Below are positions 8,201-16,899 of a stretch of 43,227 nucleotides of DNA, piece after piece. Both the position numbers and the translations under genes were made by a program. Where the stretch lies: the NCBI RefSeq assembly GCF_002385225.1, contig NZ_DGDC01000043.1:1-43227 (forward strand), in the 5' to 3' direction. How positions within the stretch are numbered: position 1 is the first letter of the stretch; each line of letters opens with the position of its first letter. Below the pieces are notes generated by a model. That model was not told where the DNA came from. It saw only the letters and a program-made list of their open reading frames with translations, and ran no database searches. This DNA comes from Psychrobacter sp. UBA3962. Lineage in GTDB: Bacteria; Pseudomonadota; Gammaproteobacteria; Pseudomonadales; Moraxellaceae.

Positions 8201-11200
8201 TTAATTACCGTTGTGCTTATCTGTTTCTGGCTCAAGCTCAGTTTTGTTCTCATCTTGTTCTGGAGGAAGAGGGGCCAGATAACCGATAAGCAGGATCAAG
8301 CTACCTGCGCCAAGGAAGGAGACCACTCGCCAGATTGTATCGGTTTGAGAAAGGTCAATTACCACCAACTTCAAGACCACGATAGCTAATAAACCAATCC
8401 CCATAAACCACCAAAAGCGTTTTTGATATCGACTGGAAATGATGGTTAACACTAGAGCAGTAAGCGTCCAAAAGATAGTCAGCGCGGTTTGTACTTGCTC
8501 ATCAAGCCAAGCCCCTTGGTACCAAAGTGGGGTGCCTAAATAGGCATGTAAAGTTCGAATTAATACACTCGATAGTAACCAAAAACCGAGAAGCCCCGCA
8601 ATCTTTAACAGTAGATTGTTGCCCTTAATCAGTTTCTGATTCTGGCCGATAGTCAAATAATGGGTACTTATCAGGTAAGCCACTACAGTAATTAAAGATA
8701 GGTCATATAAGTTTACCACAGGTAGATAGGCTAAACCCCATACGATGCCATCGTGAGTCCAGTTACTATAGATAGCCCAGATGACAAATAGAGGGATAAA
8801 TAACAAGCCACAGCCTAACAGAGCATTCTGCCAATTAAACCATGGAGGAGTATTGAGCTTTTTCCTCAAGCACAGTTGGATTAACGCTATTAACCCAATG
8901 CCAGTGATAAGTACGGTCATGACCCCATTTGAATGGGGTAATAGATAATAACTGAGCTGGGCTATTAAAAGGGTTCCCGTCATTAACCAAGTTACGGTAT
9001 CAAAGTTTGTGGCCTTATCGGCATAATACCAACGCTTAATCCATAGCTGTCCAACGAGTAACCACCCCATTACCAAAGCTATGAATAGTGGCCAGAATGA
9101 TGAGGTGGTGGCATCATCGTACTCAAAATGAAAAAAGACAGTGGTTAGCAGTGCCAGATAAAACAACCCTAAAAAAGCATGACTTATAGTGGTGACAAGG
9201 TTCCATTGACGATATTTATCTATGACAAAGTAGCCAATAAGGTTTATTAATAAGGCAAAGGTAATCACTCGGGTTAGGCTATCTATCCAGTTGCCCATAT
9301 GGTCGTCGATGATGAGAACCGTAACAATGAGTCCCCACATCATGCTGACAACCGTTAACATATCCACAAAAGAGTTTGACCATATCAGCTGGAATATAGG
9401 GCTTTTGGTATTTACGCTGGCCAGTAAGGGTTTCTCTTTGGTGGGCGCCTCATAATCAGGCTGGATAGGATTATTCTCATTGCGTAAAATAAATACCGAG
9501 GCTAGACACCCCATAGCAGAGATAGTAAGAGACAGGGTACTTGGGGCTGGAGCACTATAGTAATCAAATAAAGGCTGTAGGAGAGCCAAGGCAAGTCCTT
9601 GTAGTAATATCCCCAATAACACCGTCCAGCCACGAAGAGATTGTCTTCCAAACCAAACCAGTGCCAACCCTTGTATAGCCCAACCACAGGCTGTCCACTC
9701 GGCATCAAAGGCTATGGCAATCATCAAAGCCAAGAAACCAAACCCTAACGCCAGCATGCCTTCTATTAACGGGGTATAACGGTGTTGATTGGCATTGTTT
9801 TTGTCTTTCAACACAAAAAACGACCCCAACCCTAAATAAGCAATCGCTATGATAGCACTGGCGATAGTCAAGGCATTATCAATGTCGCTAAGTAGGGTAG
9901 ATAACAACCCAAACGCCAATAGAGGCACCCCAAACATTAGGCTGACATCAATGGGAATAATAAAGGCGGTATTGCTGTCTTTATAAGAGCCAGATTTATA
10001 AGAGCTGTCTTTATAAAAATTGAAGTAGCCAAATGACGATTTGCTATCCTCCGATGCAGACTCTATAAGCTCATGGTTTAAATCCTTTGCAGAAGGATTT
10101 ATCACGACTTGTTCATTATAGGTCAGTAGCTGCTGGGCGTAGCGAATGACTACGAACACATACAATAACCAATGTAAGGTTACTAGACCCACTAAAGACC
10201 AACGCTGGGTACTAAAATCATCAATAGCATGAAAGGTATCTACTAAACCTAAGAAGTATGCGAAGCCAAAGGTCACAGTGGCTGCCAGTAAGTTTAAAAC
10301 CTTCCAGGTGCGATAATGAGCAATAACTGCAATAGCGACATTCAATAATAAATAATAACTGAATAAAGTGGTCAAGTTACCGATATTACTGTTGGTCAAT
10401 AAAGGCGCTAAAAACGCCCCTGAAAAGGCCAATAAGGCAAGTGGGAAAGCATTTTGGCGCACAGCAAGTATAACTGTAAGGGCTGACAAGGTACCTAACA
10501 GCACAAAACTAGGCAGGCTGGGCAACACCTCGTATACTTGATAGGCAAAGAAAGTACTGAGATAAGCAATCGCTAACCCAGCCCCTTGCAGCGTCATACC
10601 ATAAGTGAATCTATTTTTAACCAGCTTCAGCCCAAGCCCAGCTATAGCAAGACCCACAGTACCTATTGCTATCAATTTTAGTTCAATAGATATTTCAATA
10701 TAGTCGCTTAATAGGCGTAGCAACAACACCACGCCTATTAAAAGAACGATGACTCCGACGCGAACCACTAAGTTGCCGCCAAAAAACAAATGCTTTAAGG
10801 AATGCACCACTGAGGTTACGATCGCAGTAGATTGCTCATCCGGTTGAAGTTGCTTATGAGAGGACTTGAGTGCTTGTTGTCTAGCACTAGCGTTAGTCCG
10901 TGCAGGGGTAGCGGTTATTGGGGCGCTGTTTTCAGCAGATGGGTGTTGCTCAGCGGTTTCAGGAGTAGAGTATTCTTCTGAAACGGGTCGGGACTCGGTG
11001 ACTGTTTTGTCGGTGGTGCTATTGTCGTTATTAATATTGTCGTTACTGATATTGTCGGTAGGGGTATTGGAAACTTGGGTAATATTTTGTTGATGGTCTT
11101 GCTCGGCTCTAATGGCATCGCTAGCTATTGAATCTTCTTCTGGTGATACATGTTGGATAGGAATAAAGTCATCAGCAGGTTTAGCGGTCTCTTTTTCGGC

Positions 11201-11356
11201 TAAAGTATTTTGATGGCTAGCCACTTGTTCAGTGAGGTGTTGTAGGTCGTTCTGTAAGCCAGTTATTTTTTTATTTAAAGCATTAAACTTATAACTTATG
11301 TACAGCAATAGGGCTACAGTTACCACCAAAAAAATAACCAACATTTGAGCCACCAA
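8201..11356 (-). CDS. DUF2339 large polytopic membrane protein of unknown function
   Basis: This protein of about 1050 residues is built as follows: an N-terminal membrane anchor (about 5-23); a short predicted coiled coil (about 25-58); a long polar, Thr/Ser/Asn/Glu-rich linker to about residue 180; then more than twenty hydrophobic segments to the end, finishing with an acidic tail. This matches the DUF2339 family, whose function is not established. A soluble insertion around residues 425-470 contains short Lys-Asp-Ser repeats (KDSSYKSGSYKDSN), reflected as a short direct repeat in the DNA at about 9980-10020. GTG at 11356 and ATG at 11344 are both possible starts; GGTGG lies close before the latter. 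It leads the strand run towards ylqF. Confidence 0.85.
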   Translation of the reverse strand: MVAQMLVIFLVVTVALLLYISYKFNALNKKITGLQNDLQHLTEQVASHQNTLAEKETAKPADDFIPIQHVSPEEDSIASDAIRAEQDHQQNITQVSNTPTDNISNDNINNDNSTTDKTVTESRPVSEEYSTPETAEQHPSAENSAPITATPARTNASARQQALKSSHKQLQPDEQSTAIVTSVVHSLKHLFFGGNLVVRVGVIVLLIGVVLLLRLLSDYIEISIELKLIAIGTVGLAIAGLGLKLVKNRFTYGMTLQGAGLAIAYLSTFFAYQVYEVLPSLPSFVLLGTLSALTVILAVRQNAFPLALLAFSGAFLAPLLTNSNIGNLTTLFSYYLLLNVAIAVIAHYRTWKVLNLLAATVTFGFAYFLGLVDTFHAIDDFSTQRWSLVGLVTLHWLLYVFVVIRYAQQLLTYNEQVVINPSAKDLNHELIESASEDSKSSFGYFNFYKDSSYKSGSYKDSNTAFIIPIDVSLMFGVPLLAFGLLSTLLSDIDNALTIASAIIAIAYLGLGSFFVLKDKNNANQHRYTPLIEGMLALGFGFLALMIAIAFDAEWTACGWAIQGLALVWFGRQSLRGWTVLLGILLQGLALALLQPLFDYYSAPAPSTLSLTISAMGCLASVFILRNENNPIQPDYEAPTKEKPLLASVNTKSPIFQLIWSNSFVDMLTVVSMMWGLIVTVLIIDDHMGNWIDSLTRVITFALLINLIGYFVIDKYRQWNLVTTISHAFLGLFYLALLTTVFFHFEYDDATTSSFWPLFIALVMGWLLVGQLWIKRWYYADKATNFDTVTWLMTGTLLIAQLSYYLLPHSNGVMTVLITGIGLIALIQLCLRKKLNTPPWFNWQNALLGCGLLFIPLFVIWAIYSNWTHDGIVWGLAYLPVVNLYDLSLITVVAYLISTHYLTIGQNQKLIKGNNLLLKIAGLLGFWLLSSVLIRTLHAYLGTPLWYQGAWLDEQVQTALTIFWTLTALVLTIISSRYQKRFWWFMGIGLLAIVVLKLVVIDLSQTDTIWRVVSFLGAGSLILLIGYLAPLPPEQDENKTELEPETDKHNGN

Positions 11357-11494
11357 GTATTATATAAATTAGAGTGATAATGACCTTATTCGATTAAAAA
11401 CACAAGTAAGGGAATACTTACAGCTATGATAAGTTAAACTAAATATATTACATTTAGAGTGAGGGTTTCAATAAAATGTTTTATCTAATAGACA

Positions 11495-11532
11495 TCAAAA
11501 AAGCCTTTAAGCTGTGTTGAGCTTAAAGGCTT
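11495..11532 (-). terminator. Intrinsic terminator of the dienelactone hydrolase gene
   Basis: A perfect 12-bp stem (AAGCCTTTAAGC at 11501-11512 with 11521-11532) encloses an 8-base loop. A T-tract follows on the minus strand, about 50 bp after the stop codon of the gene at 11584. Confidence 0.85.
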
Positions 11533-11583
11533 ACGGTGCGGATAAACTGTTGCTGATTACTATTGATAGACAGTAGCTAGCTG

Positions 11584-12321
11584 TTACAGCGTGTCACGCA
11601 TAAAGGCAATCATTTTATCCCAACTTTCATTGGCTGCAGCTTCGTTGTAACCTAAGTCCACGCCATTATCCGCGGCACGTTTGTCAGCATTGGGATTGGT
11701 AAAGCCATGCTTAGCATTGTCATAGACATCCACAGTGTAGTCGACACCGGCATTGTCCATTTCTTGTTTAAAGCTCTCAACATCTTCCATTGAGACCATG
11801 CTGTCATCACGACCATGAGCTACCAAAACTTTAGCCTTGAATTTGCCCTTTTCAGCCGGCTGCTTCGGGGATAGATTACCATGGAAAGTGGCGACAGCTT
11901 TAAGAGGCATGCCTTCACGGGCCATATCTAACCCAATTTTACCGCCAAAGCAATAGCCAGCTATCCCCAAACGATTGCCATCAACGGGAAGCTGGTCGGC
12001 AAAGTCGTCTAATATCGCACGGCAACGACCCATTAATTTATCTTGGTCATTTAGCATTTGCGTCATCCATTCATTGGCTTGGGCCGCGTCTGTGGTCAGC
12101 TTACCTTCACCATAGACATCCATTGCAATAGCAGCAAATCCAGCTTCAGCTAAGCGTTCAGTGACTTTACGAGGGTGCTCAACCACGCCCCACCATTCTG
12201 GGGCAACTAAGATGCCTGGCACTGAGTTTTCATCACTGGCATTTTCTGGAAGAGCAATATAGCTGATCAGCTCCATGCCATAGTCAGCTGTGGTTTTGAT
12301 TTCGTAAGTTTTAATACTCAT
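11584..12321 (-). CDS. Dienelactone hydrolase family protein
   Basis: An alpha/beta hydrolase of the dienelactone hydrolase family, predicted cytoplasmic. The Cys nucleophile elbow GYCFGG (Cys124), Asp172/173 in HGRDDSMV and His205 in KHGFTNP give the Cys-Asp-His triad used by DLH enzymes; PEWWG with Glu42 matches the Glu that gates the thiol in characterised members. The length (245) fits the family. No chlorocatechol or other aromatic-degradation genes lie nearby, so a role in that pathway is not supported and the substrate is unknown. The start ATG 12321 has AAGGA about eight bases upstream. It is divergent from the YcgN-type gene and has its own terminator. Confidence 0.9.
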   Translation of the reverse strand: MSIKTYEIKTTADYGMELISYIALPENASDENSVPGILVAPEWWGVVEHPRKVTERLAEAGFAAIAMDVYGEGKLTTDAAQANEWMTQMLNDQDKLMGRCRAILDDFADQLPVDGNRLGIAGYCFGGKIGLDMAREGMPLKAVATFHGNLSPKQPAEKGKFKAKVLVAHGRDDSMVSMEDVESFKQEMDNAGVDYTVDVYDNAKHGFTNPNADKRAADNGVDLGYNEAAANESWDKMIAFMRDTL

Positions 12322-12690
12322 CGGTTATGTCCTTATTAATTTATGGGTTTGTTTTTTTTATGCAATACACTCTATAGCAAGACATTTTATAAAAGCCGGC
12401 TCATGATCGTTTATGGCCGTTTATAGTCATTCATAGCCCTTTATAGCCATTTATAATGAGGGCTTTGGATTTCACTTCTAATAACATAACAAAGATAACT
12501 GCCAGTTTCGACTTAAGAAATGTGAACAGGATTTACAGCTTGCTGTCGTTTTGTATTGATTCCCAAAGCCTAATCTATTAGTCTGCTGTCTATTGCTTAG
12601 GTAGGAGCCTAAGAGATAGCTTGAGGCAAAGAAATTAGTTAACAAGAAAATAGCTAAGTTACAGGTTAAATGACAAATCGAGGAATTATC
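12322..12690. other. Divergent intergenic region with short imperfect tandem repeat
   Basis: This gap separates the DLH-family gene from the YcgN-type gene. It contains the repeat at 12408-12459 and AT-rich DNA that should hold the divergent promoters; I see no consensus promoter that I would defend. No RNA gene is recognisable. Confidence 0.4.
12408..12459. repeat. Imperfect tandem repeat, period 10-11 bp, about five units
   Basis: Units resemble CGTTTATGGC, CGTTTATAGTC, ATTCATAGCCC, TTTATAGCCA and TTTATAATGA in succession. The period is near one helical turn, so the TTTATAG words would face the same side of the DNA. It lies about 90-140 bp upstream of the DLH-family start. Confidence 0.6.
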
Positions 12691-13167
12691 GTGGGTGATG
12701 AGCAGTTAAGAGCAAATTTCTGGGAAAAATATCCCCTAGAGCAGCTGACCACAGCGGAATGGGAAGCTTTGTGTGATGGCTGTGGCGGCTGTTGTCTGGA
12801 GAAATTCTTGGATGACCCTGACTCGCCTTATGAAGTGGAGTATACGGATGTGGCCTGTAAGTTGCTCGATTGTAGCACGGGCTATTGCTCAAATTATGAG
12901 AATCGTCAGCAGTTTGTGCCTGAGTGTGTGTCTTTAACCGCGGATAAATTGCCAGATATGATGTGGCTGCCGAGCAACTGCGCTTATAAGCGAATATATT
13001 TGGGCGAAGGCTTACCTGACTGGCACTTGTTATTGACTCAAGATATAGCACTGACCCAGCAAGGCATGCGCGAGTCGGGTGTGGGCGTGGCAGGGCGCTG
13101 TGTTAGTGAGAAGCAGGTCAATGAAGAGGATCTTGAGGAGCGTATTGTGCGCTGGATACAGGCGTAG
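12691..13167 (+). CDS. YcgN/UPF0260-type cysteine-cluster protein
   Basis: A small cytoplasmic protein of the UPF0260 (YcgN) family, related to YkgJ-type Cys-cluster proteins. The function is unknown; the Cys arrangement suggests bound zinc or an iron-sulphur centre. CDGCGGCCLEKF (Cys28, 31, 34, 35), VACKLLDCSTGYCSNYENR, VPECVSL, WLPSNCAYK and the GVAGRCVSE end follow the family pattern in order. I start at GTG 12691 because GAGGA (12680-12684) is ideally placed for it. An ATG at 12670 with a weaker AGG would add seven residues. It is a single gene with its own terminator. Confidence 0.88.
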   Translation: MGDEQLRANFWEKYPLEQLTTAEWEALCDGCGGCCLEKFLDDPDSPYEVEYTDVACKLLDCSTGYCSNYENRQQFVPECVSLTADKLPDMMWLPSNCAYKRIYLGEGLPDWHLLLTQDIALTQQGMRESGVGVAGRCVSEKQVNEEDLEERIVRWIQA

Positions 13168-13184
13168 GCTCTAAGCTAAACACC

Positions 13185-13214
13185 AAAAAAAGGAGCGCTA
13201 AGGCTCCTTTTTTA
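13185..13214. terminator. Terminator between the YcgN-type gene and amtB
   Basis: GGAGC pairs with GCTCC and the stem is extended by A-tract/T-tract pairing on either side. It follows the YcgN-type stop and precedes the convergent amtB end, and can work in both directions. Confidence 0.85.
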
Positions 13215-13258
13215 TTTTCTGTATTGATGTACTAACAGAGGACTCTAATAATCAATGA

Positions 13259-14512
13259 CTAGTTAACAAACTCAGGATAAGCTTCCTGTCCACATTCTGA
13301 CAAGTCAGCGCCTTCATATTCTTCTTCTTCAGAGATACGTAATCCCACCACAGCTTTTAAGATGCCCCAAACGATTAAGCTTGCACTAAATACCCAGGCA
13401 AAAATAACGGCTGCACCGCCAAGCTGACCTAAGAAGGTGGCATCTGTATTGGTAACCGGTACGATTAATACCCCAAATAGACCGACCACACCATGCACCG
13501 AGATAGCACCGACAGGATCGTCGATTTTCATTTTATCTAAAGCTAAGATTGAGCACACTACCAAGATACCAGCAGTTAAACCAAATAAAGTGGCTTGTAC
13601 CGGAGTAGGGGTTAATGGCTCTGCAGTAATGGCCACAAGACCGGCCAAGGCCCCGTTTAATAGCATGGTTAAATCCGCTTTGCCAAAGATAATACGGGCA
13701 AGCAATAGGGCGCCGATAGCACCGCCTGCTGCTGAAGCGTTGGTATTTAAGAACACCATCGCCACTGAGTTGGCACTGTTAATATCGCCCAGCTTTAGCA
13801 CCGAGCCGCCGTTGAAGCCAAACCAACCCATCCATAGGATAAAGGTACCCAAAGTGGCTAGAGGTAGGTTGGCACCAGGGATGGCGCGAATTTCACCATT
13901 TTTGCCATATTTACCTTTACGCGCCCCGAGTAATAACACGCCGGCCAATGCCGCTGACGCACCCGCCATATGTACAATGCCAGAGCCTGCAAAGTCGCTA
14001 AAGTTAAGCTCACCAATGAAAGGCACTGGATTGCCTCCCCAAGTCCAGCTGCCTTCCATAGGGTAAATAAAGCCGGTCATCACTACCGCAAAGGCGAAGA
14101 ATACCCACAGCTTCATGCGTTCTGCTACTGCCCCAGAGACGATAGACATACAGGTGGCGACGAATACCACTTGGAAGAAAAAGTCAGAGGCTTGTGAATA
14201 AACCGCATCGCCGTCAAAGCCATTGGTTGCTGAAGCGGCCAGAGCATCTGCCACAAGGGTTTCGCCTCCAGAGATACCGCTTAAGAAGAAGCCACCGTCA
14301 TACATAAAGTGGTAGCCACACATCAAATACATAGTACAAGCGATGGCAAATAGGCCAACGTTTTTGGTCAAAATTTCAGTGGTGTTTTTGGCACGAACCA
14401 AGCCTGCTTCTAACATGGCAAAGCCAGCCGCCATCCACATGACTAAGGCGCCGCACATTAAGAAATAGAAAGTGTCGAGAGCGTACTGTAGTTCAAAAAT
14501 CTGGTTTTGCAT
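13259..14512 (-). CDS. amtB: Ammonium transporter AmtB
   Basis: An inner-membrane trimeric ammonium channel. About eleven membrane segments are visible. The conserved twin histidines of the pore align with His181 (GSGIVHMAGASAALAG) and His340 (ISVHGVVGLFG). AMLEAGLVRAKN and WTWGGNP are also family signatures. There is no clear cleavable signal peptide, unlike E. coli AmtB. The length (417) is normal. ATG 14512 is preceded by a strong GGGGGA. glnK is immediately upstream on the same strand, the standard operon in which uridylylation-free GlnK plugs the channel when nitrogen is plentiful. Expression is probably driven from the sigma-54-like promoter ahead of glnK. Confidence 0.97.
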   Translation of the reverse strand: MQNQIFELQYALDTFYFLMCGALVMWMAAGFAMLEAGLVRAKNTTEILTKNVGLFAIACTMYLMCGYHFMYDGGFFLSGISGGETLVADALAASATNGFDGDAVYSQASDFFFQVVFVATCMSIVSGAVAERMKLWVFFAFAVVMTGFIYPMEGSWTWGGNPVPFIGELNFSDFAGSGIVHMAGASAALAGVLLLGARKGKYGKNGEIRAIPGANLPLATLGTFILWMGWFGFNGGSVLKLGDINSANSVAMVFLNTNASAAGGAIGALLLARIIFGKADLTMLLNGALAGLVAITAEPLTPTPVQATLFGLTAGILVVCSILALDKMKIDDPVGAISVHGVVGLFGVLIVPVTNTDATFLGQLGGAAVIFAWVFSASLIVWGILKAVVGLRISEEEEYEGADLSECGQEAYPEFVN

Positions 14513-14619
14513 GAAGATTCCCCCTTGGAATGCGATCGAGATTGTCAGGATGTCATTTGTAGTGGCGATTTAAGTTCTTGACCTTAAAGGCCGAAATGAG
14601 CGCTGTGATCGATAACAGC

Positions 14620-14958
14620 TTAGATGGCGTCAGGACCTGTTTCACCGGTACGGATACGAATAACTTGCTCTAGAGGGGAGATAAAGATTTTACCATCACC
14701 AATTTTTCCGGTACTTGCAATACGGGTAATGGCTTCAATGGCAGGTTCTACCATCTCATCCGTTACCGCAACTTCTACTTTAACTTTAGGTAGAAAGTCG
14801 ACCACATACTCTGCACCGCGATACAATTCAGTATGGCCCTTTTGACGACCAAATCCTTTTACTTCAGTAACTGTAACGCCTTTCACACCAATTTCAGATA
14901 AGGCTTCACGCACATCATCTAATTTAAAAGGTTTTAATATAGCGGTAATCAATTTCAT
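14620..14958 (-). CDS. glnK: Nitrogen regulatory protein PII (GlnK)
   Basis: A 112-residue PII signal protein that senses 2-oxoglutarate, ATP/ADP and glutamine state. The T-loop GRQKGHTELYRGAEYVVDF carries Tyr51, the residue uridylylated by GlnD. KIGDGKIFISPLEQVIRIRTGETG is the C-terminal PII signature. GlnB and GlnK cannot be separated on sequence alone; linkage to amtB makes glnK the better name. ATG 14958 has AGGA well spaced upstream. It is the first gene of the glnK-amtB operon. Confidence 0.95.
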   Translation of the reverse strand: MKLITAILKPFKLDDVREALSEIGVKGVTVTEVKGFGRQKGHTELYRGAEYVVDFLPKVKVEVAVTDEMVEPAIEAITRIASTGKIGDGKIFISPLEQVIRIRTGETGPDAI

Positions 14959-15059
14959 AGCAGATCCTTATTAATGACTTTGATAATATTTCGATTGAGT
15001 GATTTACAACAAACGGCTTGTTAATACGTCTATTTAGCTATTGTCTTTGATGTCATTGT

Positions 15060-15075
15060 TTCAAGAATTGTGCCA
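15060..15075 (-). promoter_or_regulatory. Sigma-54-like -24/-12 promoter for glnK-amtB
   Basis: On the minus strand the sequence reads TGGCAC, five bases, then TTGAA. The sigma-54 consensus is TGGCAC-N5-TTGCW, so only the -12 C differs and the GG-to-GA spacing is correct. It lies about 100 bp upstream of the glnK start, in the expected orientation. Nitrogen control of glnK-amtB by RpoN/NtrC is well established in other Gammaproteobacteria; here it is inferred. Confidence 0.55.
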
Positions 15076-15125
15076 ACTAAAAACGAAGGGGGAGGACGTT
15101 TTTAGGGCTAACAATGCATCAAAAT

Positions 15126-15167
15126 AGTGCGTTTTAGACTTATAGTGCACCAAATGAGTATGCACCA
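15126..15167 (-). promoter_or_regulatory. Candidate NtrC-binding region (TGCACCA half-sites)
   Basis: TGCACCA occurs at 15146-15152 and again at 15161-15167, with further GTGC words at 15127-15130. On the minus strand this gives GGTGCA/GCAC-type half-sites as in NtrC enhancers. They are 50-90 bp upstream of the sigma-54-like promoter, a typical enhancer distance. The half-sites are in direct rather than strictly inverted arrangement, which lowers confidence. Confidence 0.4.
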
Positions 15168-15454
15168 TATCAAGCAATAACCGAATTATTATAACGAAGT
15201 TTAATCAGAGAAGGTTAGCCATTGGTTAGTAATTTGTGATACCTCAGTGACGTTAAGCGTAGAGGCAAAAGGCGTGATTGAGCAGGGGTTAGAAGTGGTT
15301 ACTTGTCGGTTACTGTGGTTACCTATGGTTATCATAACTAGCAAATCATTACAGATAATGTGGGTATAGTGTTGTATTATAAATATAGAGCTATGACCAA
15401 GGATGGGTTTGCAAAAAGGGCTAAGCGTTTAAGGTTAAAAATAATACTAAAAAC

Positions 15455-15487
15455 TTAATAACTATTAATAACTAATAACTAATAATA
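15455..15487. repeat. AT-rich short tandem repeat (TTAATAACTA)
   Basis: TTAATAACTA is present twice back to back, followed by partial copies. Such a stretch is easily melted or prone to slippage, and lies about 130 bp before the MFS gene. Confidence 0.6.
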
Positions 15488-15619
15488 AGCAAATAGCTAA
15501 CTAATAAATAAAAGCAATAAACCGCTTAGCGTAATAAACAGCTGACTATCATAAAGACTGCCCACCCAACTCAGCTATAAATCTATCTCTAAACTGCTTA
15601 TCTAATGGGAGACAAGCGT

Positions 15620-16810
15620 GTGTCTATAAATTCTACAGGGAGTGTGGTCAGAAAAGATCATATCTCGTGGTTTATCTTCGGTCTTATGGCCAGTGTTACT
15701 TTTCTAGGTATTCTCTCTGAATTAGTGCCTTCAGGTATCTTGCCACAAATGACCCAAGGTCTAGGTATCGAGGAAACCCAAGTAGGTTTCTTAGTCGGTA
15801 TTTATGCCTTAGCTTCGGCAATCTTTGCCATTCCTCTTATCAGTATGACCCTAGCGGTCAATCGTAAAACTCTATTACTCATTCTGCTGGCAGGTTTCTC
15901 CCTATCCAATGTCGTGGTAGGAATGACTTCTTCTTACTACCTAATTGTGGCCATGCGAATTATTGGGGGTATCTGTGCTGGTATTATGTGGCCGATGATT
16001 GCCGCTTATGGTGCTGCTTTGGTCACCGAGGACTTACAGGGACGGGCCATTACTATTATTATGGCCGGTAACACTTTTGGGGTGAGTTTGGGGCTGCCTT
16101 TTATGACCTATATTGGTACCCATATGGGCTGGAGGACTGAGTTTATCTTGCTCGGTGCTTTGGGAGCACTGATTGCCCTATTGGCCGCTAAATTCTTACC
16201 TAATGTCCCTGGCGAGAAGCTGACTCAAAGTAACTCACCGATTGCCATGCTAAAACTTCCGCAAGTGTGGATTGTTTTGGTGCTGACCTTCCTATCCGTG
16301 GTAGCCCACTATAGTACTTATACCTATATCACCTTGTTGGTTGAAACATTAAGCTTCCAAGGGGGCATTAGTCTGGCGCTATTGATTTTTGGTATTGGGT
16401 CGGTGATCTCGGTCATTTTATCCGCCCGTATTATTGATGCTCATCTACAAGGTTTGATTGTCTCAATGTTGGGGGCAGGTACCGTGGCTATGTTGCTATT
16501 TGTGATATTTGGCGGTAGCAACGGCTGGTCACACATTGCTTTCTTACTATGGGGTTTGGCTTTTGGTCCGTTAGTGACCATGTGGCAGACGGCCGTCAGC
16601 AAGCAAGTAACAGAGGCCAAAGCAGTCGCCACTTCGGTACAGTCTAGTGTGTTTAACTTTTCGATTATGATTGCCACTTGGGTGGCCGGCTTAATCTTAG
16701 TTTATCTGCCCCAATTCGGCGCGATGGGTATCGTTTATCTATCGATTCTATGCTTTATCCCTGCCATCTTGTTGTCACTTTTTGCCAAAAAGACATTGGG
16801 AGCTGAGTAG
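15620..16810 (+). CDS. MFS transporter, DHA1/AraJ-like
   Basis: A 12-segment major facilitator of about 396 residues. The loop 2-3 region ALASAIFAIPLISMTLAVNRKTLL and the segment MRIIGGICAGIMWPMIAAYGAALV resemble the DHA1 efflux group (AraJ/YdhP-like). The substrate cannot be read from sequence. The gene is followed 89 bp later by a CodA-type deaminase on the same strand, where many bacteria have the unrelated CodB permease, so transport of a nucleobase or analogue is possible but only inferred. I start at GTG 15620, which has GGGAG eight bases upstream. The in-frame ATG at 15605 overlaps that ribosome site and has none of its own. Confidence 0.85.
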   Translation: MSINSTGSVVRKDHISWFIFGLMASVTFLGILSELVPSGILPQMTQGLGIEETQVGFLVGIYALASAIFAIPLISMTLAVNRKTLLLILLAGFSLSNVVVGMTSSYYLIVAMRIIGGICAGIMWPMIAAYGAALVTEDLQGRAITIIMAGNTFGVSLGLPFMTYIGTHMGWRTEFILLGALGALIALLAAKFLPNVPGEKLTQSNSPIAMLKLPQVWIVLVLTFLSVVAHYSTYTYITLLVETLSFQGGISLALLIFGIGSVISVILSARIIDAHLQGLIVSMLGAGTVAMLLFVIFGGSNGWSHIAFLLWGLAFGPLVTMWQTAVSKQVTEAKAVATSVQSSVFNFSIMIATWVAGLILVYLPQFGAMGIVYLSILCFIPAILLSLFAKKTLGAE

Positions 16811-16899
16811 GACGCTAAGAAACCCGCCTTTTAAACGCAAGCAAAATCATGCCCATAAAATGCGGTATAAAAAATGAAATAAATAAAAAGGAGAAAATA

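Larger units (their letters stand above)
14959..15619. other. Long intergenic region between glnK and the MFS gene
   Basis: These 661 bp hold the glnK control region (15060-15167), GGTTAC-type words repeated at 15297-15332, and an AT-rich TTAATAACTA repeat at 15455-15487. I see no coding region and no RNA gene that I recognise. The MFS promoter should lie in its right half but is not clear. Confidence 0.5.

Noticed and set aside
12408..12459. Possible CRISPR array
   Set aside because: Units are only 10-11 bp, imperfect and have no spacers; no cas genes are present.
12686..13051. A 121-codon minus-strand open frame opposite the YcgN-type gene
   Set aside because: Antisense to a conserved Cys-cluster protein, with no ribosome site or family resemblance.
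13437..14066. A 209-codon plus-strand open frame opposite amtB
   Set aside because: It is entirely antisense to a well-conserved transporter gene, has no recognisable motif and reflects the codon pattern of amtB.
15421..15531. Inverted repeat CTAAGCG...CGCTTAG about 100 bp apart before the MFS gene
   Set aside because: Short arms and a long, AT-rich loop; not distinguishable from chance.
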